DNA of 64,000 nucleotides from Cannabis sativa. Lineage: Eukaryota > Streptophyta > Magnoliopsida > Rosales > Cannabaceae. The position numbers were made by a program, and so were the translations under genes. The first letter of the stretch is position 1. Each line of letters opens with the position of its first letter. The notes beneath the pieces were generated by a model. That model had not been told where the DNA came from and made no database searches. It saw nothing but the letters and a program-made list of their open reading frames with translations. Below are positions 9,982 through 22,092 of this stretch, one piece after another. The stretch is taken from positions 15,066,001-15,130,000 of the forward strand of contig NC_083603.1 in the NCBI RefSeq assembly GCF_029168945.1, read 5' to 3'.

Positions 9982-11855
9982 AAAAGGATTTCGTCCCCGA
10001 AATCTAACCTGAATAACTCTGGATATTGAGCTCGCATATCTGACTCAAGCTCCCAGGTGGCTTCTTCCACCTTACTGTTTTTCCAGAGAACCTTGACCGA
10101 TGCTATGGTCTTATTCCGAAGGACTTTATCCTTTCTATCCAGGATCTGCACTGGCTGTTCCTCATATGACATGTCTGGCTGAAGCTGAAGACTCTCAAAA
10201 CTGAGTATATGAGAGGGGTCTGAAACGTATTTTCTCAACATTGAGACATGGAATACGTTGTGCACTTCTGATAAGGCTGGAGGCAATGCTAACCGATATG
10301 CCACTTGACCTATCTTCTCGAGAATCTCGAAAGGTCCTGTAAACCTAGGGCATAACTTGCCTCTTTTCCCGAAACGTTTAATCCCCTTCATCGGAGATAC
10401 CCGTAAAAATACATGTTCCCCTACTTGGAACTCAACATCCCTGCGTTTCGGATCTGCGTAGCTCTTCTGTCTGCTCTGTGAGGCAAGCATTCTAGCTTTT
10501 ATCTTATCTATTGCCTCATTGGTCCGCTGATCTGACTCTGGACCTAGGTATTTCCTCTCCCCTGTCTCATCCCAGTGGATAGGGGATCTACACTTTCTAC
10601 CGTACAACAGTTCATAGGGTGCCATCCCTATCGTACTCTGATAACTGTTGTTGTACGAAAATTCTATTAACGGTAGATATTTACTCCATGAACCCTCAAA
10701 GTCCATAACACAGGCTCTCAACATATCCTCCAATATCTGAATTGTCCTTTCGGACTGACCATCTGTCTGAGGATGAAATGCTGTACTGAATTTTAGCTTT
10801 GTACCCATTGCCCGTTGCAAACTTTGCCAAAATTTGGAGGTGAATTTCGGATCCCTGTCCGAAACTATAGACTTCGGTACCCCGTGAAGTCTCACTATCT
10901 CCCTGACGTACAGTTCTGCCAACTGATCCACTGAAAATGTTATTCTAACCGGCAGAAAATGAGCAGATTTCGTAAATCGGTCCACCACTACCCAGATGGA
11001 ATCATACATACCCGTGGTCCTAGGTAACCCGACCACAAAATCCATCGTAATATCCTCCCATTTCCATTCTGGTAGGGTTAGAGGCTGCAACAACCTGTGG
11101 TCTCGATGTTCGGCCTTGATCTGACGACGGGTGAGGCATCTCGATACGAATTCTACCAAATTCTTCTTCATACCGCTCCACCAGAAGTACGGTTTCAAAT
11201 CTTGGTACATCTTGGTGGTGCCGGGATGCAGAGAATATGGAGTAGAATGAGCCTCCTCAAAGATCTCGTTCCTCAATTCCACACTGTTCGGAACACAAAC
11301 CCTGGCTTTATACAAAAGCATTCCACTATCTGACATCGAAAAGTCTTTGGCTTGACCAGCCAATACCTCATCTCGGATCTTCACTAACTCCGGATCGGTC
11401 ATCTGAGCGACTTTTATTCTTTCTAATAAATCAGATTGCAGCGTCAAGTTGTGAAGCTGACCTACCACAAACTCAATGCTGGATCTAACCATATCCTCTG
11501 CTAGCTGAGGTGAGATCTGAACCATGCTAGCTACTTGCCCGGGACCCTTTCTGCTCAGGGCATCGGCCACTACATTGGCTTTTCCGGGATGATAGAGGAT
11601 CTCGCAATCATAATCCTTCGCTAATTCTAACCAACGCCTTTGTCTCATGTTCAAATCTTTCTGAGTAAAGAAATACTTGAGACTTTTATGGTCGGTATAG
11701 ATCTCACACTTCTCTCCATACAGGTAATGCCGCCAAATCTTCAGTGCAAAAACCACTGCGGCCAATTCTAAATCATGAGTCGGGTATCGCTGTTCATAAT
11801 CCTTTAGCGACGGGAGGCATAAGCGATAACCCGATCGGCTTGCATCAATACACAC
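9969..11855 (-). CDS. Gypsy-2 copy A pol, C-terminal part: RNase H, integrase, chromodomain-like tail
   Basis: A 628-codon open segment, minus strand. Roughly: RNase H part 1-103 ([22 protein letters not shown]; first catalytic aspartate lost to a frame break upstream). Integrase H2C2 finger at about 200-250, in which the second cysteine is changed (CLTR instead of CLTC as in copies B and C). Integrase core with the D-D-E set in MDFVVG, SDRDPKF and SERT (about 270-360). Tail ending in VEEATWELE and LLRGG. It would insert the cDNA into chromatin. The patch at about 11095-11120 that changes the finger differs from copies B and C only at CAG/CTG-type sites, so the loss may be a sequencing error. 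The start listed is only the first in-frame codon after the break. Confidence 0.85.
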   Translation of the reverse strand: MCIDASRSGYRLCLPSLKDYEQRYPTHDLELAAVVFALKIWRHYLYGEKCEIYTDHKSLKYFFTQKDLNMRQRRWLELAKDYDCEILYHPGKANVVADALSRKGPGQVASMVQISPQLAEDMVRSSIEFVVGQLHNLTLQSDLLERIKVAQMTDPELVKIRDEVLAGQAKDFSMSDSGMLLYKARVCVPNSVELRNEIFEEAHSTPYSLHPGTTKMYQDLKPYFWWSGMKKNLVEFVSRCLTRRQIKAEHRDHRLLQPLTLPEWKWEDITMDFVVGLPRTTGMYDSIWVVVDRFTKSAHFLPVRITFSVDQLAELYVREIVRLHGVPKSIVSDRDPKFTSKFWQSLQRAMGTKLKFSTAFHPQTDGQSERTIQILEDMLRACVMDFEGSWSKYLPLIEFSYNNSYQSTIGMAPYELLYGRKCRSPIHWDETGERKYLGPESDQRTNEAIDKIKARMLASQSRQKSYADPKRRDVEFQVGEHVFLRVSPMKGIKRFGKRGKLCPRFTGPFEILEKIGQVAYRLALPPALSEVHNVFHVSMLRKYVSDPSHILSFESLQLQPDMSYEEQPVQILDRKDKVLRNKTIASVKVLWKNSKVEEATWELESDMRAQYPELFRLDFGDEILLRGG

Positions 11856-13357
11856 CCCAAACCCCGTTTGGATGCGTCACGATGAACTACGAACTTCTCC
11901 TTGTCCGAAGGCAAAGCTAGTACGGAGCGGTAATCAACCTCTCGTTTCGGCTCACGAAAACTAGCTTCGCATTTATCGACCGGATAAATCGGCGATTCTT
12001 CTTTGTAAGCTCGGTTAGGGGCATTGAAATTTTGGAGAACCCCTCCACGAACCTACGGTAGTACCCAGCTAATCCCAAGAAGCTTCGATCTCCATCCTTG
12101 TCTTCGGTCTCGGCCAATCCCTGACGGATTCAATCTTCCCGGGATCCACCTTGATCCCATCTTTACTCACAATGTGCCTTAGGAAGGACACCTGAGACAA
12201 CCAGAACTCACATTTCTTGAACTTGGCGTAGAGCTTATGTTCTCGAAGTCGTTGCAGTACCATCTGAAGATGTAACCCATGCTCCACTTCTGATTGAGAG
12301 TACACGAGGATGTCGTCGATAAACACAATCACACAGATATCGAGGAAATCCTTGAATACTCTATTCATCAGGTCCATGAATCTTTGCGGGAGCATTGGTT
12401 AGTCCGAATGACATAACCAGAAACTCGTAATGTCCATACCTAGTGCGGAAAGCCGTCTTCGGAATGTCCTCCTCTCGGATTCTCAACTGATGATAACCCG
12501 AACGGAGATCAATCTTAGAAAAAACCGTCTTCCCCTGAAGCTGATCGAACAAGTCATCGATCCTAGGTAATGGATATTTATTCTTCACCGTCAACTTGTT
12601 CAACTCTCTGTAGTCGGTGCACATCCTCATAGATCCATCCTTCTTCTTGACGAACAAAACCGGGGCTCCCCAGGGTGACACACTGGGCCGAATGAACCCT
12701 ATGTCAAGCAACCCTTGGAGCTGAATCTTTAATTCCTTAAGTTCAGCTGGAGCCATCCTATACGGGGCTTTGGAAACCGGATCCACCCACAGTGCCAAGT
12801 CGATCACGAAATCAATTTCCCGCTGAGGTGGTAACCCTGGAAGTTCTTCGGGAAAAACGTCCAAAAATTCCCGAACCACTCTGATGTCCTCTGGCCGAAT
12901 GGTGTCTGGCCAAGTGGTGTCCACCACCACGGCCAGAAACCCTAAGCACCCACCGTGCAATAATTCTCTCGGCCCGACATAGCCGAGATCACGGGATCCG
13001 AGATCCCGAACCGAACCCACAAATACAAACGGTTCTTCACTTTCCGGTTGGAAGACCACCATCTTCCTCTTACGATCCAATGCTCGCCGAATATTTAGAT
13101 AGGAAATCCATTCCTAAAATAATATCGAATTCGACTAAGCTCATCTCTATCAGATCAGCGCTTAACTCTCTACCATCTATCCTGATCGGCATAGACCTAA
13201 TCCACCTATTGGAGATAACCAATTCTCCGCCGAGTAACGGGGTTCCAAACCACGATTCATATCTATCAAAGGGTCTACCCAACTTACTAAAGACTGCGCG
13301 CCGCCACATAAGAATGTGTAGCCTCGGAATCAAACGACCTTTGAATAAAGTGAGTTG
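11856..13357 (-). pseudogene. Gypsy-2 copy A protease and reverse transcriptase, frame-broken
   Basis: Minus-strand pieces, overlapping or abutting in different frames: protease C-terminus [13 protein letters not shown] (13070-13333), RT fingers and palm with [19 protein letters not shown] and [11 protein letters not shown] (12361-13080), the FIDD catalytic site at 12312-12323 inside 12069-12395, and RT thumb / RNase H start (11917-12117). The RT copies element RNA into DNA. Breaks fall near 11880-12110, 12390, 12980-13070 and 13260-13340. At nearly all of these, copy A differs from B or C by losing or altering CTG/CAG or CCGG sites, so the true element may be less broken than it appears. Confidence 0.8.
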
Positions 13358-14645
13358 TTAATAAAAAGCCGACTGTAACAACCGATGGGGTGGCATGCAT
13401 CGGCTGCGTGATAGCGAACACCACAGGCCGGAGTGGGTATCACTTTGGAGCTCTCGGTGCCTGCGGCGGGCCCGGGGACATTCCCTCTTGAAGTGTCCGG
13501 GCATGCCACAATGAAAGCATCCCTGACCCTTGCACTCACCCCGATGATGCCTCTTGCAACTAGGGCACTCGGGATAGGAGAATCGGGTCTCAGTACCACC
13601 AGGACGACTCCCTGCGTGCAGGTTCCCCGGAACCTCTTGTTCGACTCGAGCCGCCGGAAGCGATGGGTGCCCTCTTCCTCGATCAATGGCCGAACCACTA
13701 CTCCCCCTGCTATGGCACGATGCGGGGAGGGGTAGGAGCCCCGCCACTAACCGGAGTACTCAATGATTCTGACATGCACCCCACTGCGCCCTCAGCTCGC
13801 AGTGCCTTCTCCACCATCTGAGCATAGGTGGTGCTGTCGTCTGTGGTGATCATCAGGTCATGCCTGATCTTGGGATTCAACCCGTCCAGATGTTTCTCCT
13901 TCTTGCTGAAGTCGGTCGGCACAATTCCCGAGGCTAACCTCGCCAACCGGTCAAGGCGAGTAGTATACTCGGTGACGCTCATGTTCTCTGGCCGGGTCGG
14001 GTGAACGAACTCTTTCCTCTTGGCGCTTCGACCGCCTCATTGTAGTATTTCGCATTAAAGAGTTCACGAAACCTTTCCCGGGTCATGGTGGTGACATCGT
14101 GAATGCGAGACACCATGTCCCACCATACCGGGCGTCCTCACAGGCCCGAAACGTGGCGCACACCACTGCGTCGTTACGGTGACACCCATGAAATTCGGGA
14201 TTACGGTAATCACCGTTAGCCACCTTTGTTTGGCTTTCATCACGTCCGGACCTCCCGGGAATACGGAGGTGCTTGCTTCGGAACCGCTCATACAATGGTT
14301 CCAATCTATGGGCCGCCACCACTATCTCGGCACAGGCGGCGAGGGCGGTGCCACTTTGGAACTACGGGCACAGAGGCTGCGGGAGCACCCTGCTGTCTCA
14401 ACCTACGAATCTCGAGGTCTTGCTCTTCGATCCGGGCTTGCATCTCCGCAAACCGCAACTCCCAGTCGGGGCTCCACGATCGGGCGGGGAGCACAGGCGG
14501 CTGTGGCGGGTTCTCATCACCCGGCCACGAGCCACCGCCTCGGGGACCTCTGCCTCGGCCCACAGCGAGGTGGGGGAAACCGAGCTCCCCGTCCCCGATT
14601 CGACCCTACGGAGTTGCCCGACTCTGGTAGTCGCACGGCGTCCAT
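13358..14645 (-). pseudogene. Gypsy-2 copy A gag, frame-broken
   Basis: Start codon ATG at 14643-14645, in the context MDAV, about 260 bases inside the PBS. Recognisable parts in order: Arg/Gly-rich N-terminus, a helical LRFAEMQARIEEQDLEIRRL segment (14306-14563), capsid region with the FSKKEKHLDGLNPKI segment (13710-13982), and the CCHC nucleocapsid knuckle [14 protein letters not shown] (codons at 13478-13519) preceded by [15 protein letters not shown]. Gag packages element RNA into particles. At least four frame changes separate these parts. The antisense open frames across this region are shadows caused by its high GC content. Confidence 0.78.
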
Positions 14646-14906
14646 CTAGTTAGAACCGCCTGCGAAACCAAGAGTTGGCATATCAGGTCGTATTCAAGGC
14701 GAGCTTACTAATGCCGCTTAATTTGGAAATTAGAAACGAAACATGCGCCTATTCTACTATCAGGCTACTAACATGCTTCCTAACAGGCTTTTCTTTTTCA
14801 TAACTGAATAAAATAAACTACTAAAGCAATAAAGGCTTGCGGGAACCGTGAACCGAGCTAACTGCTGATGATGATTGTACATGTCGTGACGATCTTCGGA
14901 AGACAA

Positions 14907-14925
14907 CCTGGCGGCTCTGATACCA
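14907..14925 (-). other. Primer binding site, gypsy-2 copy A (tRNA-iMet)
   Basis: Complement reads TGGTATCAGAGCCGCCAGG, three bases inside LTR2. The first 13 bases are complementary to the 3' end of plant initiator tRNA-Met. It would prime minus-strand synthesis for copy A and shows that LTR2 acts as its 5' LTR. Confidence 0.85.
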
Positions 14926-14928
14926 AAT

Positions 14929-17135
14929 TGTAACACCCTAACTACCTTAGGCGTATTACGTGATTTTTAAACGTACTGTACAGCTCGTTGCTAATCAACG
15001 AGGTTTATGGAAAAACGTGATTAATTAAAATTTTGCTTTTTGATTAAACTTGTAAAACATATTATAAAAGACTCGGGATCCCGATTATAAAAATATTTAC
15101 AAAAAGTTTCACTGTTTAACTATTACATCAAAATAAAAGTCGTCTAACGACAGTTACAAAAAATTCAGCCTTGCTGTCCCGAGGATCGTACGCTCCAGGC
15201 CTAAACGCCCCGACATGTACAATCTCATAAGCTCGCTCACGGTCCATCAGCTATAGCCTTGCCTTTACCTACACATGAACATAAACCGTGAGTCGACAGA
15301 CTCAGTAAGAAAAGCATAATAATATCATACATAACTAACTGCCGTGTCCAACACGATACTGAGTCCCGCTACTGCCATGTCCAACATGGTACTGAGCCAC
15401 TACTGCCATGTCCAACATGGTGCGAGTTTTGAACGTTCGGGGGACGGTACTATTGACAAGTATCCTCCCGATCGGTCGAACCGGTCATACTCCGCCGCTG
15501 GTCATACTCCGGCTGTACCGACGGGATAGGTCAATAGCACCGAACCACCAACCAAGTGTCGGCTGATCGGTCGAGCCGGTCATACTCATTCTTGGTCATA
15601 CTCCGGCTGTCACGACGTGACGGGGTTGGATGGTTCGAAGCCTAAATACATAACTAATGTAGTCTAGCAGGCGTCCTACATGCACGCTAAACATGTAATC
15701 TACATATGCATCTTGTTATACTAATCTTACACGGATTAGATTTCGGGTGTGCTTGGGTCAACTTTGGAACTGAAGCTGAGCGGCGGATTACTGGCTCCTA
15801 AACCATAAAAATCACAACGCTATAAGTGACACGCTAAATCACTTCCCGGGGACTAAAACTTGAAACTAAAAGTTTCCCTACCGATAAAAAGCATGGCAAT
15901 ACCCCTAAAAATATAAAAACGAGGAAAACTAGGGTTCTGAAAAATCCCCCAACCGGTAGACCGGTTGCCCAACCGGAATTCCGGTTCTGGGAAATTCAGG
16001 ACCCCCATCCGAGTGGGATGCACAACCGAATTCCGGTTCCTCGCGAGCGACCAACTAAAAATTCCATAACTCGACCAATTCAACCCCAATTGGTACCAAA
16101 CTTTCCGGACTGCTCTAAACCTTCCCTAGAACAAATCTAAGGCAACAAACTAACCCAGAAACCACAGAATCAAAAATCACCATTGGAGCTCAAGCTTTGA
16201 GTTCCAAACTCAAGCTTGAGCAAATCCACCTAAACATGCATTCCACTAGCTTATATCTACTTAAACTAGCATAATATCACCTCTGAAAACATTTAGAAAC
16301 AACAGCAACATCACAGAACAAAATATAACATTTTCTCTCAAAAATCACATATTTTGCATAGGAGATTCAAAGCTTTAAACAACACCACTAGCATGCATTA
16401 AAACCTATATAATCCATCCATTTAAAACCTAATTAAGCTACTGCAAACAACAATTAAGCACAGCAACAAACAACCATACAATCTAACATGCAACCTACCA
16501 TTTTCACATTAAAAACATCAAGAACACAAAGAAAGGTTGAGAACCACTTACAAGCAACTAAGGATCACAAAATATACACAAGAAGGACTTGAATCACCAA
16601 GAAAAATCCTTCCTCCTTGCTGCTCAAAGGTGGCCGAAAAGAGAGAGGCTTGAGAGAGTTTCTTTTTGAAATTTTCTTTCTTTTTTACACTTAGCATAAT
16701 TTGTAAAAATTGGAAATAAACTAAAGCCACTTATCTCATTTACTTCAGCCAAAAATATAAACAATTAACATTTATTTTTCAAATAAACAAGTCACTAAAA
16801 GACAAAAAGTCATTGGGGCAAAAAGACCATTTTGCCCCTCCATTCTAAAATCACATAAAAATCACTAAAGGGGTATTTTTGGGACATTCTAAATTCCCAG
16901 CCATTCCCGATATTCCCAATGTCTAAAACCCGTTCCCAAACTACTAACATACTAAGTTGTGATTTCTACTGAGCCAAACGCCGAGTTCCAAAATACCGGA
17001 CACCGGAAATGCAGAATATGCAAGCTACTGAATAACATAAATAACAGTACAATAAATTATTTAAATAGCTATAAATAATTTCATAATTAAACATAAACAA
17101 CTGCTAATTTCCAAATTAACTAAGCGGGCTTTACA
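14929..17135 (-). repeat. Gypsy-2 LTR2 (shared by copies A and B)
   Basis: 2207 bp, TG..CA ends. It is the 5' LTR of copy A and the 3' LTR of copy B. No target duplication borders it; PBS A and PPT B do. Compared with LTR1 it shows CAG to CGG and CTG to CCG or CG changes near 15421-15480 and disrupted palindromes near 16010-16035. Confidence 0.92.
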
Positions 17136-17136
17136 A

Positions 17137-18541
17137 CTATCCCCCCCTTAAAAGGATTTCGTCCCCGAAATCTAACCTGAATAACTCTGGATATTGAGCT
17201 CGCATATCTGACTCAAGCTCCCAGGTGGCTTCTTCCACCTTACTGTTTTTCCAGAGAACCTTGACCGATGCTATGGTCTTATTCCGAAGGACTTTATCCT
17301 TTCTATCCAGGATCTGCACCTTGTTCCTCATATGACATGTCCGGCCGAAGGCGAAGACTCTCAAAACCGAGTATATGAGAGGGGTACGAAACGTATTTTC
17401 TCAACATTGAGACATGGAATACGTTGTGCACTTACGATAAAGTGGAGGCAATGCTAACTGATATGCCACTTGACCTATCTTCTCGAGAATCTCGAAAGGT
17501 CCTGTAAACCTAGGGCATAACTTGCCTCTTTTCCCGAAACGTTTAATCCCCTTCATCGGAGATACCCGTAAAAATACATGTTCCCCTACTTGGAACTCAA
17601 CATCCCTGCGTTTCGGATCTGCGTAGCTCTTCTGTCTGCTCTGTGAGGCAAGCATTCTAGCTTTTATCTTATCTATTGCCTCATTGGTCCGCTGATCTGA
17701 CTCTGGACCTAGGTATTTCCTCTCCCCTGTCTCATCCCAGTGGATAGGGGATCTACACTTTCTACCGTACAACAGTTCATAGGGTGCCATCCCTATCGTA
17801 CTCTGATAACTGTTGTTGTACGAAAATTCTATTAATGGTAGATATTTACTCCATGAACCCTCAAAGTCCATAACACAGGCTCTCAACATATCCTCCAATA
17901 TCTGAATTGTCCTTTCGGACTGACCATCTGTCTGAGGATGAAATCTTTGTCTTGAATTTTAGCTTTGTACCCATTGCCCGTTGCAAACTTTGCCAAAATT
18001 TGGAGGTGAATTTCGGATCCCTGTCCGAAACTATAGACTTCGGTACCCCGTGAAGTCTCACTATCTCCCTGACGTACAGTTCTGCCAACTGATCCACTGA
18101 AAATGTTATTCTAACCGGCAGAAAATGAGCAGATTTCGTAAATCGGTCCACCACTACCCAGATGGAATCATACATACCCGTGGTCCTAGGTAACCCGACC
18201 ACAAAATCCATCGTAATATCCTCCCATTTCCATTCTGGTAGGGTTAGAGGCTGCAACAACCCTGCTGGTCTCTGATGTTCAGCCTTGATCTGCTGACAGG
18301 TGAGGCATCTCGATACGAATTCTACCAAATTCTTCTTCATACCGCTCCACCAGAAGTACGGTTTCAAATCTTGGTACATCTTGGTGGTGCCGGGATGCAG
18401 AGAATATGGAGTAGAATGAGCCTCCTCAAAGATCTCGTTCCTCAATTCCACCTTTGTTCGGAACACAAACCCTGGCTTTATACAAAAGCATTCCACTATC
18501 TGACATCGAAAAGTCTTTGGCTTGACCAGCCAATACCTCAT
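17137..18541 (-). pseudogene. Gypsy-2 copy B integrase and chromodomain-like tail, frame-broken
   Basis: Three pieces, minus strand: H2C2 finger ([10 protein letters not shown] ... [11 protein letters not shown]) and core aspartates (17861-18541), the core end and linker with [20 protein letters not shown] (17401-17898), and the tail with VEEATWELE and LLRGG (17137-17364). The finger cysteines are intact here, unlike in copy A. The breaks at about 17320-17450, 17945-17955 and 18450 coincide with CTG sites of the other copies being replaced by sequences such as CTTTG or ACG. Confidence 0.82.
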
Positions 18542-20477
18542 CTCGGATCTTCACTAACTCCGGATCGGTCATCTGAGCGACTTTTATTCTTTCTAATAAA
18601 TCAGATTGCAGCGTCAAGTTGTGAAGCTGACCTACCACAAACTCAATGCTGGATCTAACCATATCCTCTGCTAGCTGAGGTGAGATCTGAACCATGCTAG
18701 CTACTTGCCCGGGACCCTTTCTGCTCAGGGCATCGGCCACTACATTGGCTTTTCCGGGATGATAGAGGATCTCGCAATCATAATCCTTCGCTAATTCTAA
18801 CCAACGCCTTTGTCTCATGTTCAAATCTTTCTGAGTAAAGAAATACTTGAGACTTTTATGGTCGGTATAGATCTCACACTTCTCTCCATACAGGTAATGC
18901 CGCCAAATCTTCAGTGCAAAAACCACTGCGGCCAATTCTAAATCATGAGTCGGGTATCGCTGTTCATAATCCTTTAACTGACGGGAGGCATAAGCGATAA
19001 CCCGATCGGCTTGCATCAATACACACCCCAAACCCTGTTTGGATGCGTCACAGTAGACTACGAACTTCTCCTTGTCCGAATGCAAAGCTAGTACCGGAGC
19101 AGTAATCAACCTCTGTTTCAGCTCCTGAAAACTAGCTTCGCATTTATCTGACCAGATAAATCGCTGATTCTTCTTTGTAAGCTCGGTTAGGGGCATTGAA
19201 ATTTTGGAGAACCCCTCCACGAACCTACGGTAGTACCCAGCTAATCCCAAGAAGCTTCTGATCTCTGTCACTGTCTTCGGTCTCGGCCAATCCCTGACGG
19301 ATTCAATCTTCCCGGGATCCACCTTGATCCCATCTTTACTCACAATGTGCCTTAGGAAGGACACCTGAGACAACCAGAACTCACATTTCTTGAACTTGGC
19401 GTAGAGCTTATGTTCTCGAAGTCGTTGCAGTACCATCTGAAGATGTAACCCATGCTCCACTTCTGATTGAGAGTACACGAGGATGTCGTCGATAAACACA
19501 ATCACACAGATATCGAGGAAATCCTTGAATACTCTATTCATCAGGTCCATGAATGCTGCAGGAGCATTGGTTAGTCCGAATGACATAACCAGAAACTCGT
19601 AATGTCCATACCTAGTGCGGAAAGCCGTCTTCGGAATGTCCTCCTCTCGGATTCTCAACTGATGATAACCCGAACGGAGATCAATCTTAGAAAAAACCGT
19701 CTTCCCCTGAAGCTGATCGAACAAGTCATCGATCCTAGGTAATGGATATTTATTCTTCACCGTCAACTTGTTCAACTCTCTGTAGTCGGTGCACATCCTC
19801 ATAGATCCATCCTTCTTCTTGACGAACAAAACCGGGGCTCCCCAGGGTGACACACTGGGCCGAATGAACCCTATGTCAAGCAACCCTTGGAGCTGAATCT
19901 TTAATTCCTTAAGTTCAGCTGGAGCCATCCTATACGGGGCTTTGGAAACCGGATCCACCCCTGGTGCCAAGTCGATCACGAAATCAATTTCCCGCTGAGG
20001 TGGTAACCCTGGAAGTTCTTCGGGAAAAACGTCCAAAAATTCCCGAACCACTCTGATGTCCTCTGGCCGAATGGTGTCTGGCCAAGTGGTGTCCACCACC
20101 ACGGCCAGAAACCCTAAGCACCCACCGTGCAATAATTCTCTCGCTGACATAGCCGAGATCACCGGGATCCGAGATCCCTGAACCGAACCCACAAATACAA
20201 ACGGTTCTTCACTTTCCGGTTGGAAGACCACCATCTTCCTCTTACAGTCAATGCTCGCCGAATATTTAGATAGGAAATCCATTCCTAAAATAATATCGAA
20301 TTCGACTAAGCTCATCTCTATCAGATCAGCGCTTAACTCTCTACCATCTATCCTGATCGGCATAGACCTAATCCACCTATTGGAGATAACCAATTCTCCG
20401 CCGTAACGGGGTTCCAAACCACGATTCATATCTATCAAAGGGTCTACCCAACTTACTAAAGACTGCGGCCGCCACAT
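18426..20477 (-). CDS. Gypsy-2 copy B pol: protease C-terminus, RT, RNase H
   Basis: A 683-codon open segment, the longest in the window. Order: protease C-terminal half ([13 protein letters not shown], about residues 60-75), RT with [35 protein letters not shown] and the catalytic [10 protein letters not shown] (FIDD codons 19495-19506), connection, RNase H with [22 protein letters not shown] and VVADALSR (all four acidic catalytic positions present), and the spacer before the integrase finger. It ends at a frame break near 18450. The protease active-site half lies upstream in another frame. RT and RNase H appear functional in sequence. Confidence 0.92.
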   Translation of the reverse strand: MWRPQSLVSWVDPLIDMNRGLEPRYGGELVISNRWIRSMPIRIDGRELSADLIEMSLVEFDIILGMDFLSKYSASIDCKRKMVVFQPESEEPFVFVGSVQGSRIPVISAMSARELLHGGCLGFLAVVVDTTWPDTIRPEDIRVVREFLDVFPEELPGLPPQREIDFVIDLAPGVDPVSKAPYRMAPAELKELKIQLQGLLDIGFIRPSVSPWGAPVLFVKKKDGSMRMCTDYRELNKLTVKNKYPLPRIDDLFDQLQGKTVFSKIDLRSGYHQLRIREEDIPKTAFRTRYGHYEFLVMSFGLTNAPAAFMDLMNRVFKDFLDICVIVFIDDILVYSQSEVEHGLHLQMVLQRLREHKLYAKFKKCEFWLSQVSFLRHIVSKDGIKVDPGKIESVRDWPRPKTVTEIRSFLGLAGYYRRFVEGFSKISMPLTELTKKNQRFIWSDKCEASFQELKQRLITAPVLALHSDKEKFVVYCDASKQGLGCVLMQADRVIAYASRQLKDYEQRYPTHDLELAAVVFALKIWRHYLYGEKCEIYTDHKSLKYFFTQKDLNMRQRRWLELAKDYDCEILYHPGKANVVADALSRKGPGQVASMVQISPQLAEDMVRSSIEFVVGQLHNLTLQSDLLERIKVAQMTDPELVKIRDEVLAGQAKDFSMSDSGMLLYKARVCVPNKGGIEERDL

Positions 20478-21809
20478 AAGAATGTGTAGCCTCGAATCAA
20501 ACGGACCTTTGAATAAAGTGAGTTGTTAATAAAAAGGCGACCTGTAACAGGCGATGGGTGGCATCCGCATCGGCTGCGTGATAGCGAACACCACGGCTGG
20601 AGTGGGTATCACTTTGGAGCTCTCGGTGCCTGCGGCCGGGCCCGGGGACATTCCCTCTTGAAGTGTCCGGGCATGCCACAATGAAAGCATCCCTGACCCT
20701 TGCACTCACCCCGATGATGCCTCTTGCAACTAGGGCACTCGGGATAGGAGAATCGGGTCTCGGTACCACCGGGACGACTCCTGCGTTGCGGTTCCCCGGA
20801 ACCTCTTGTTCGACTCGAGCCGCCGAAGCGATGGGTGCCCTCTTCCTCTGATCAATGGCCGAACCACTACTCCCCCTGCTATAGCCTGATGCAGGAGGGG
20901 TAGGAGCCCCGCCACTAACCGGAGTACTCAATGATTCTGACATGCACCCCACTGCGCCCTCAGCTCGCAGTGCCTTCTCCACCATCTGAGCATAGGTGGT
21001 GCTGTCGTCTGTGGTGATCATCAGGTCATGCCTGATCTTGGGATTCAACCCGTCCAGATGTTTCTCCTTCTTGCTGAAGTCGGTCGGCACAATTCCCGAG
21101 GCTAACCTCGCCAGCCGGTCAACCGAGTAGTATACTCGGTGACGCTCATGTTCTCCCGTGGGTCGGGTGAACGAACTCTTTCCTCTTGGCGCTTCGGCCG
21201 CCTCATTGTAGTATTTCGCATTAAAGAGTTCCTGAAACCTTTCCCGAGTCATGGTGGTGACATCGTGAATGCGAGACACCATGTCCCACCATACCGTGGC
21301 GTCCTCACAGGCCCGAAACGTGGCGCACACCACTGCGTCGTTCTACGGTGACACCCATGAAATTCGGGATTCGGTAATCACCGTTAGCCACCTTTGTTTG
21401 GCTTTCATCACGTCCGGACCTCCCGGGAATACGGAGGTGCTTGCTTCGGAACCGCTCATACAATGGTTCCAATCTATGGGCCGCCACCACTATCTCGGCA
21501 CAGGCGGCGAGGGCGGTGCCACCGGAACTACGGGCACGAGGCTGCGGGAGCACCCTGCTTGTCTCAACCTACGAATCTCGAGGTCTTGCTCTTCGATCCG
21601 GCTTGCATCTCCGCAAACCGCAACTCCCAGTCGGGGCTCCCCGATCGGCCGGGGAGCACAGGCAGCTGTGGCGGGTTCTCATCACCCCGGCCACGAGCCA
21701 CGCCTCGGGGACCTCTGCCTCGGCCCCCAGGGTGGGGGAACCGAGCTCCACGTCCCCGATTCGACCCTACGGAGTTGCCCCGACTCACGGTAGTCCGCCC
21801 GGCGTCCAT
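20478..21809 (-). pseudogene. Gypsy-2 copy B gag and protease start, frame-broken
   Basis: ATG at 21807-21809 (MDAGRTT). The N-terminal piece (21564-21809), helical segment and start of capsid (21305-21553), then a long capsid frame (20497-21333) with WWDMVSRIHDVTTMTRERF and LDGLNPKIRHDL, typical of the retrotransposon gag domain. The CCHC knuckle [14 protein letters not shown] (20648-20689) is in a different frame from the capsid piece. The protease site around 20485-20500 has lost a base relative to copy C, which disrupts the D-S-E-A motif. Confidence 0.78.
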
Positions 21810-22076
21810 CTAGTTAGAACCGCCCGCGAAACCAAGAGTTGGCATATCGGGTCGTATTCAAGGCGAGCTTACTAATGCCGCTTAATTTGGAAATTAGAAA
21901 CGAAACATGCGCCTATTCTACTATCGGGCTACTAACATGCTTCCTAACGGGCTTTTCTTTTTCATAAGCGGAATAAAATAAACTACTAAAGCAATAAAGG
22001 CTTGCGAACCGTGAACCGAGCTAGCTGGCCGATGATGATTGTACATGTCGTGACGATCTTCGGAAGACAACACAGC

Positions 22077-22089
22077 GGCTACGATACCA
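22077..22089 (-). other. Primer binding site, gypsy-2 copy B (altered)
   Basis: Complement reads TGGTATCGTAGCC, where copy A and gypsy-1 have TGGTATCAGAGCC. The two changes fall at the CTG of the plus strand. If real they would weaken pairing with tRNA-iMet; copy C has the same change. Confidence 0.7.
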
Positions 22090-22092
22090 AAT

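Noticed and set aside
11097..11333. Plus-strand open frame opposite integrase (also 18275-18658 and 25436-25663)
   Set aside because: Shadow of the integrase coding strand; the real minus-strand frame has catalytic motifs.
14179..14653. Long plus-strand open frames across the gypsy-2 gag regions (also 21269-21875 and 28423-29037)
   Set aside because: They are antisense shadows of GC-rich gag sequence, change frame between copies and resemble no protein.
14907..14925. tRNA-like sequence (complement of the initiator tRNA-Met 3' end)
   Set aside because: Only the 3' end is represented and it sits beside an LTR, so it is a primer binding site and not a tRNA gene.
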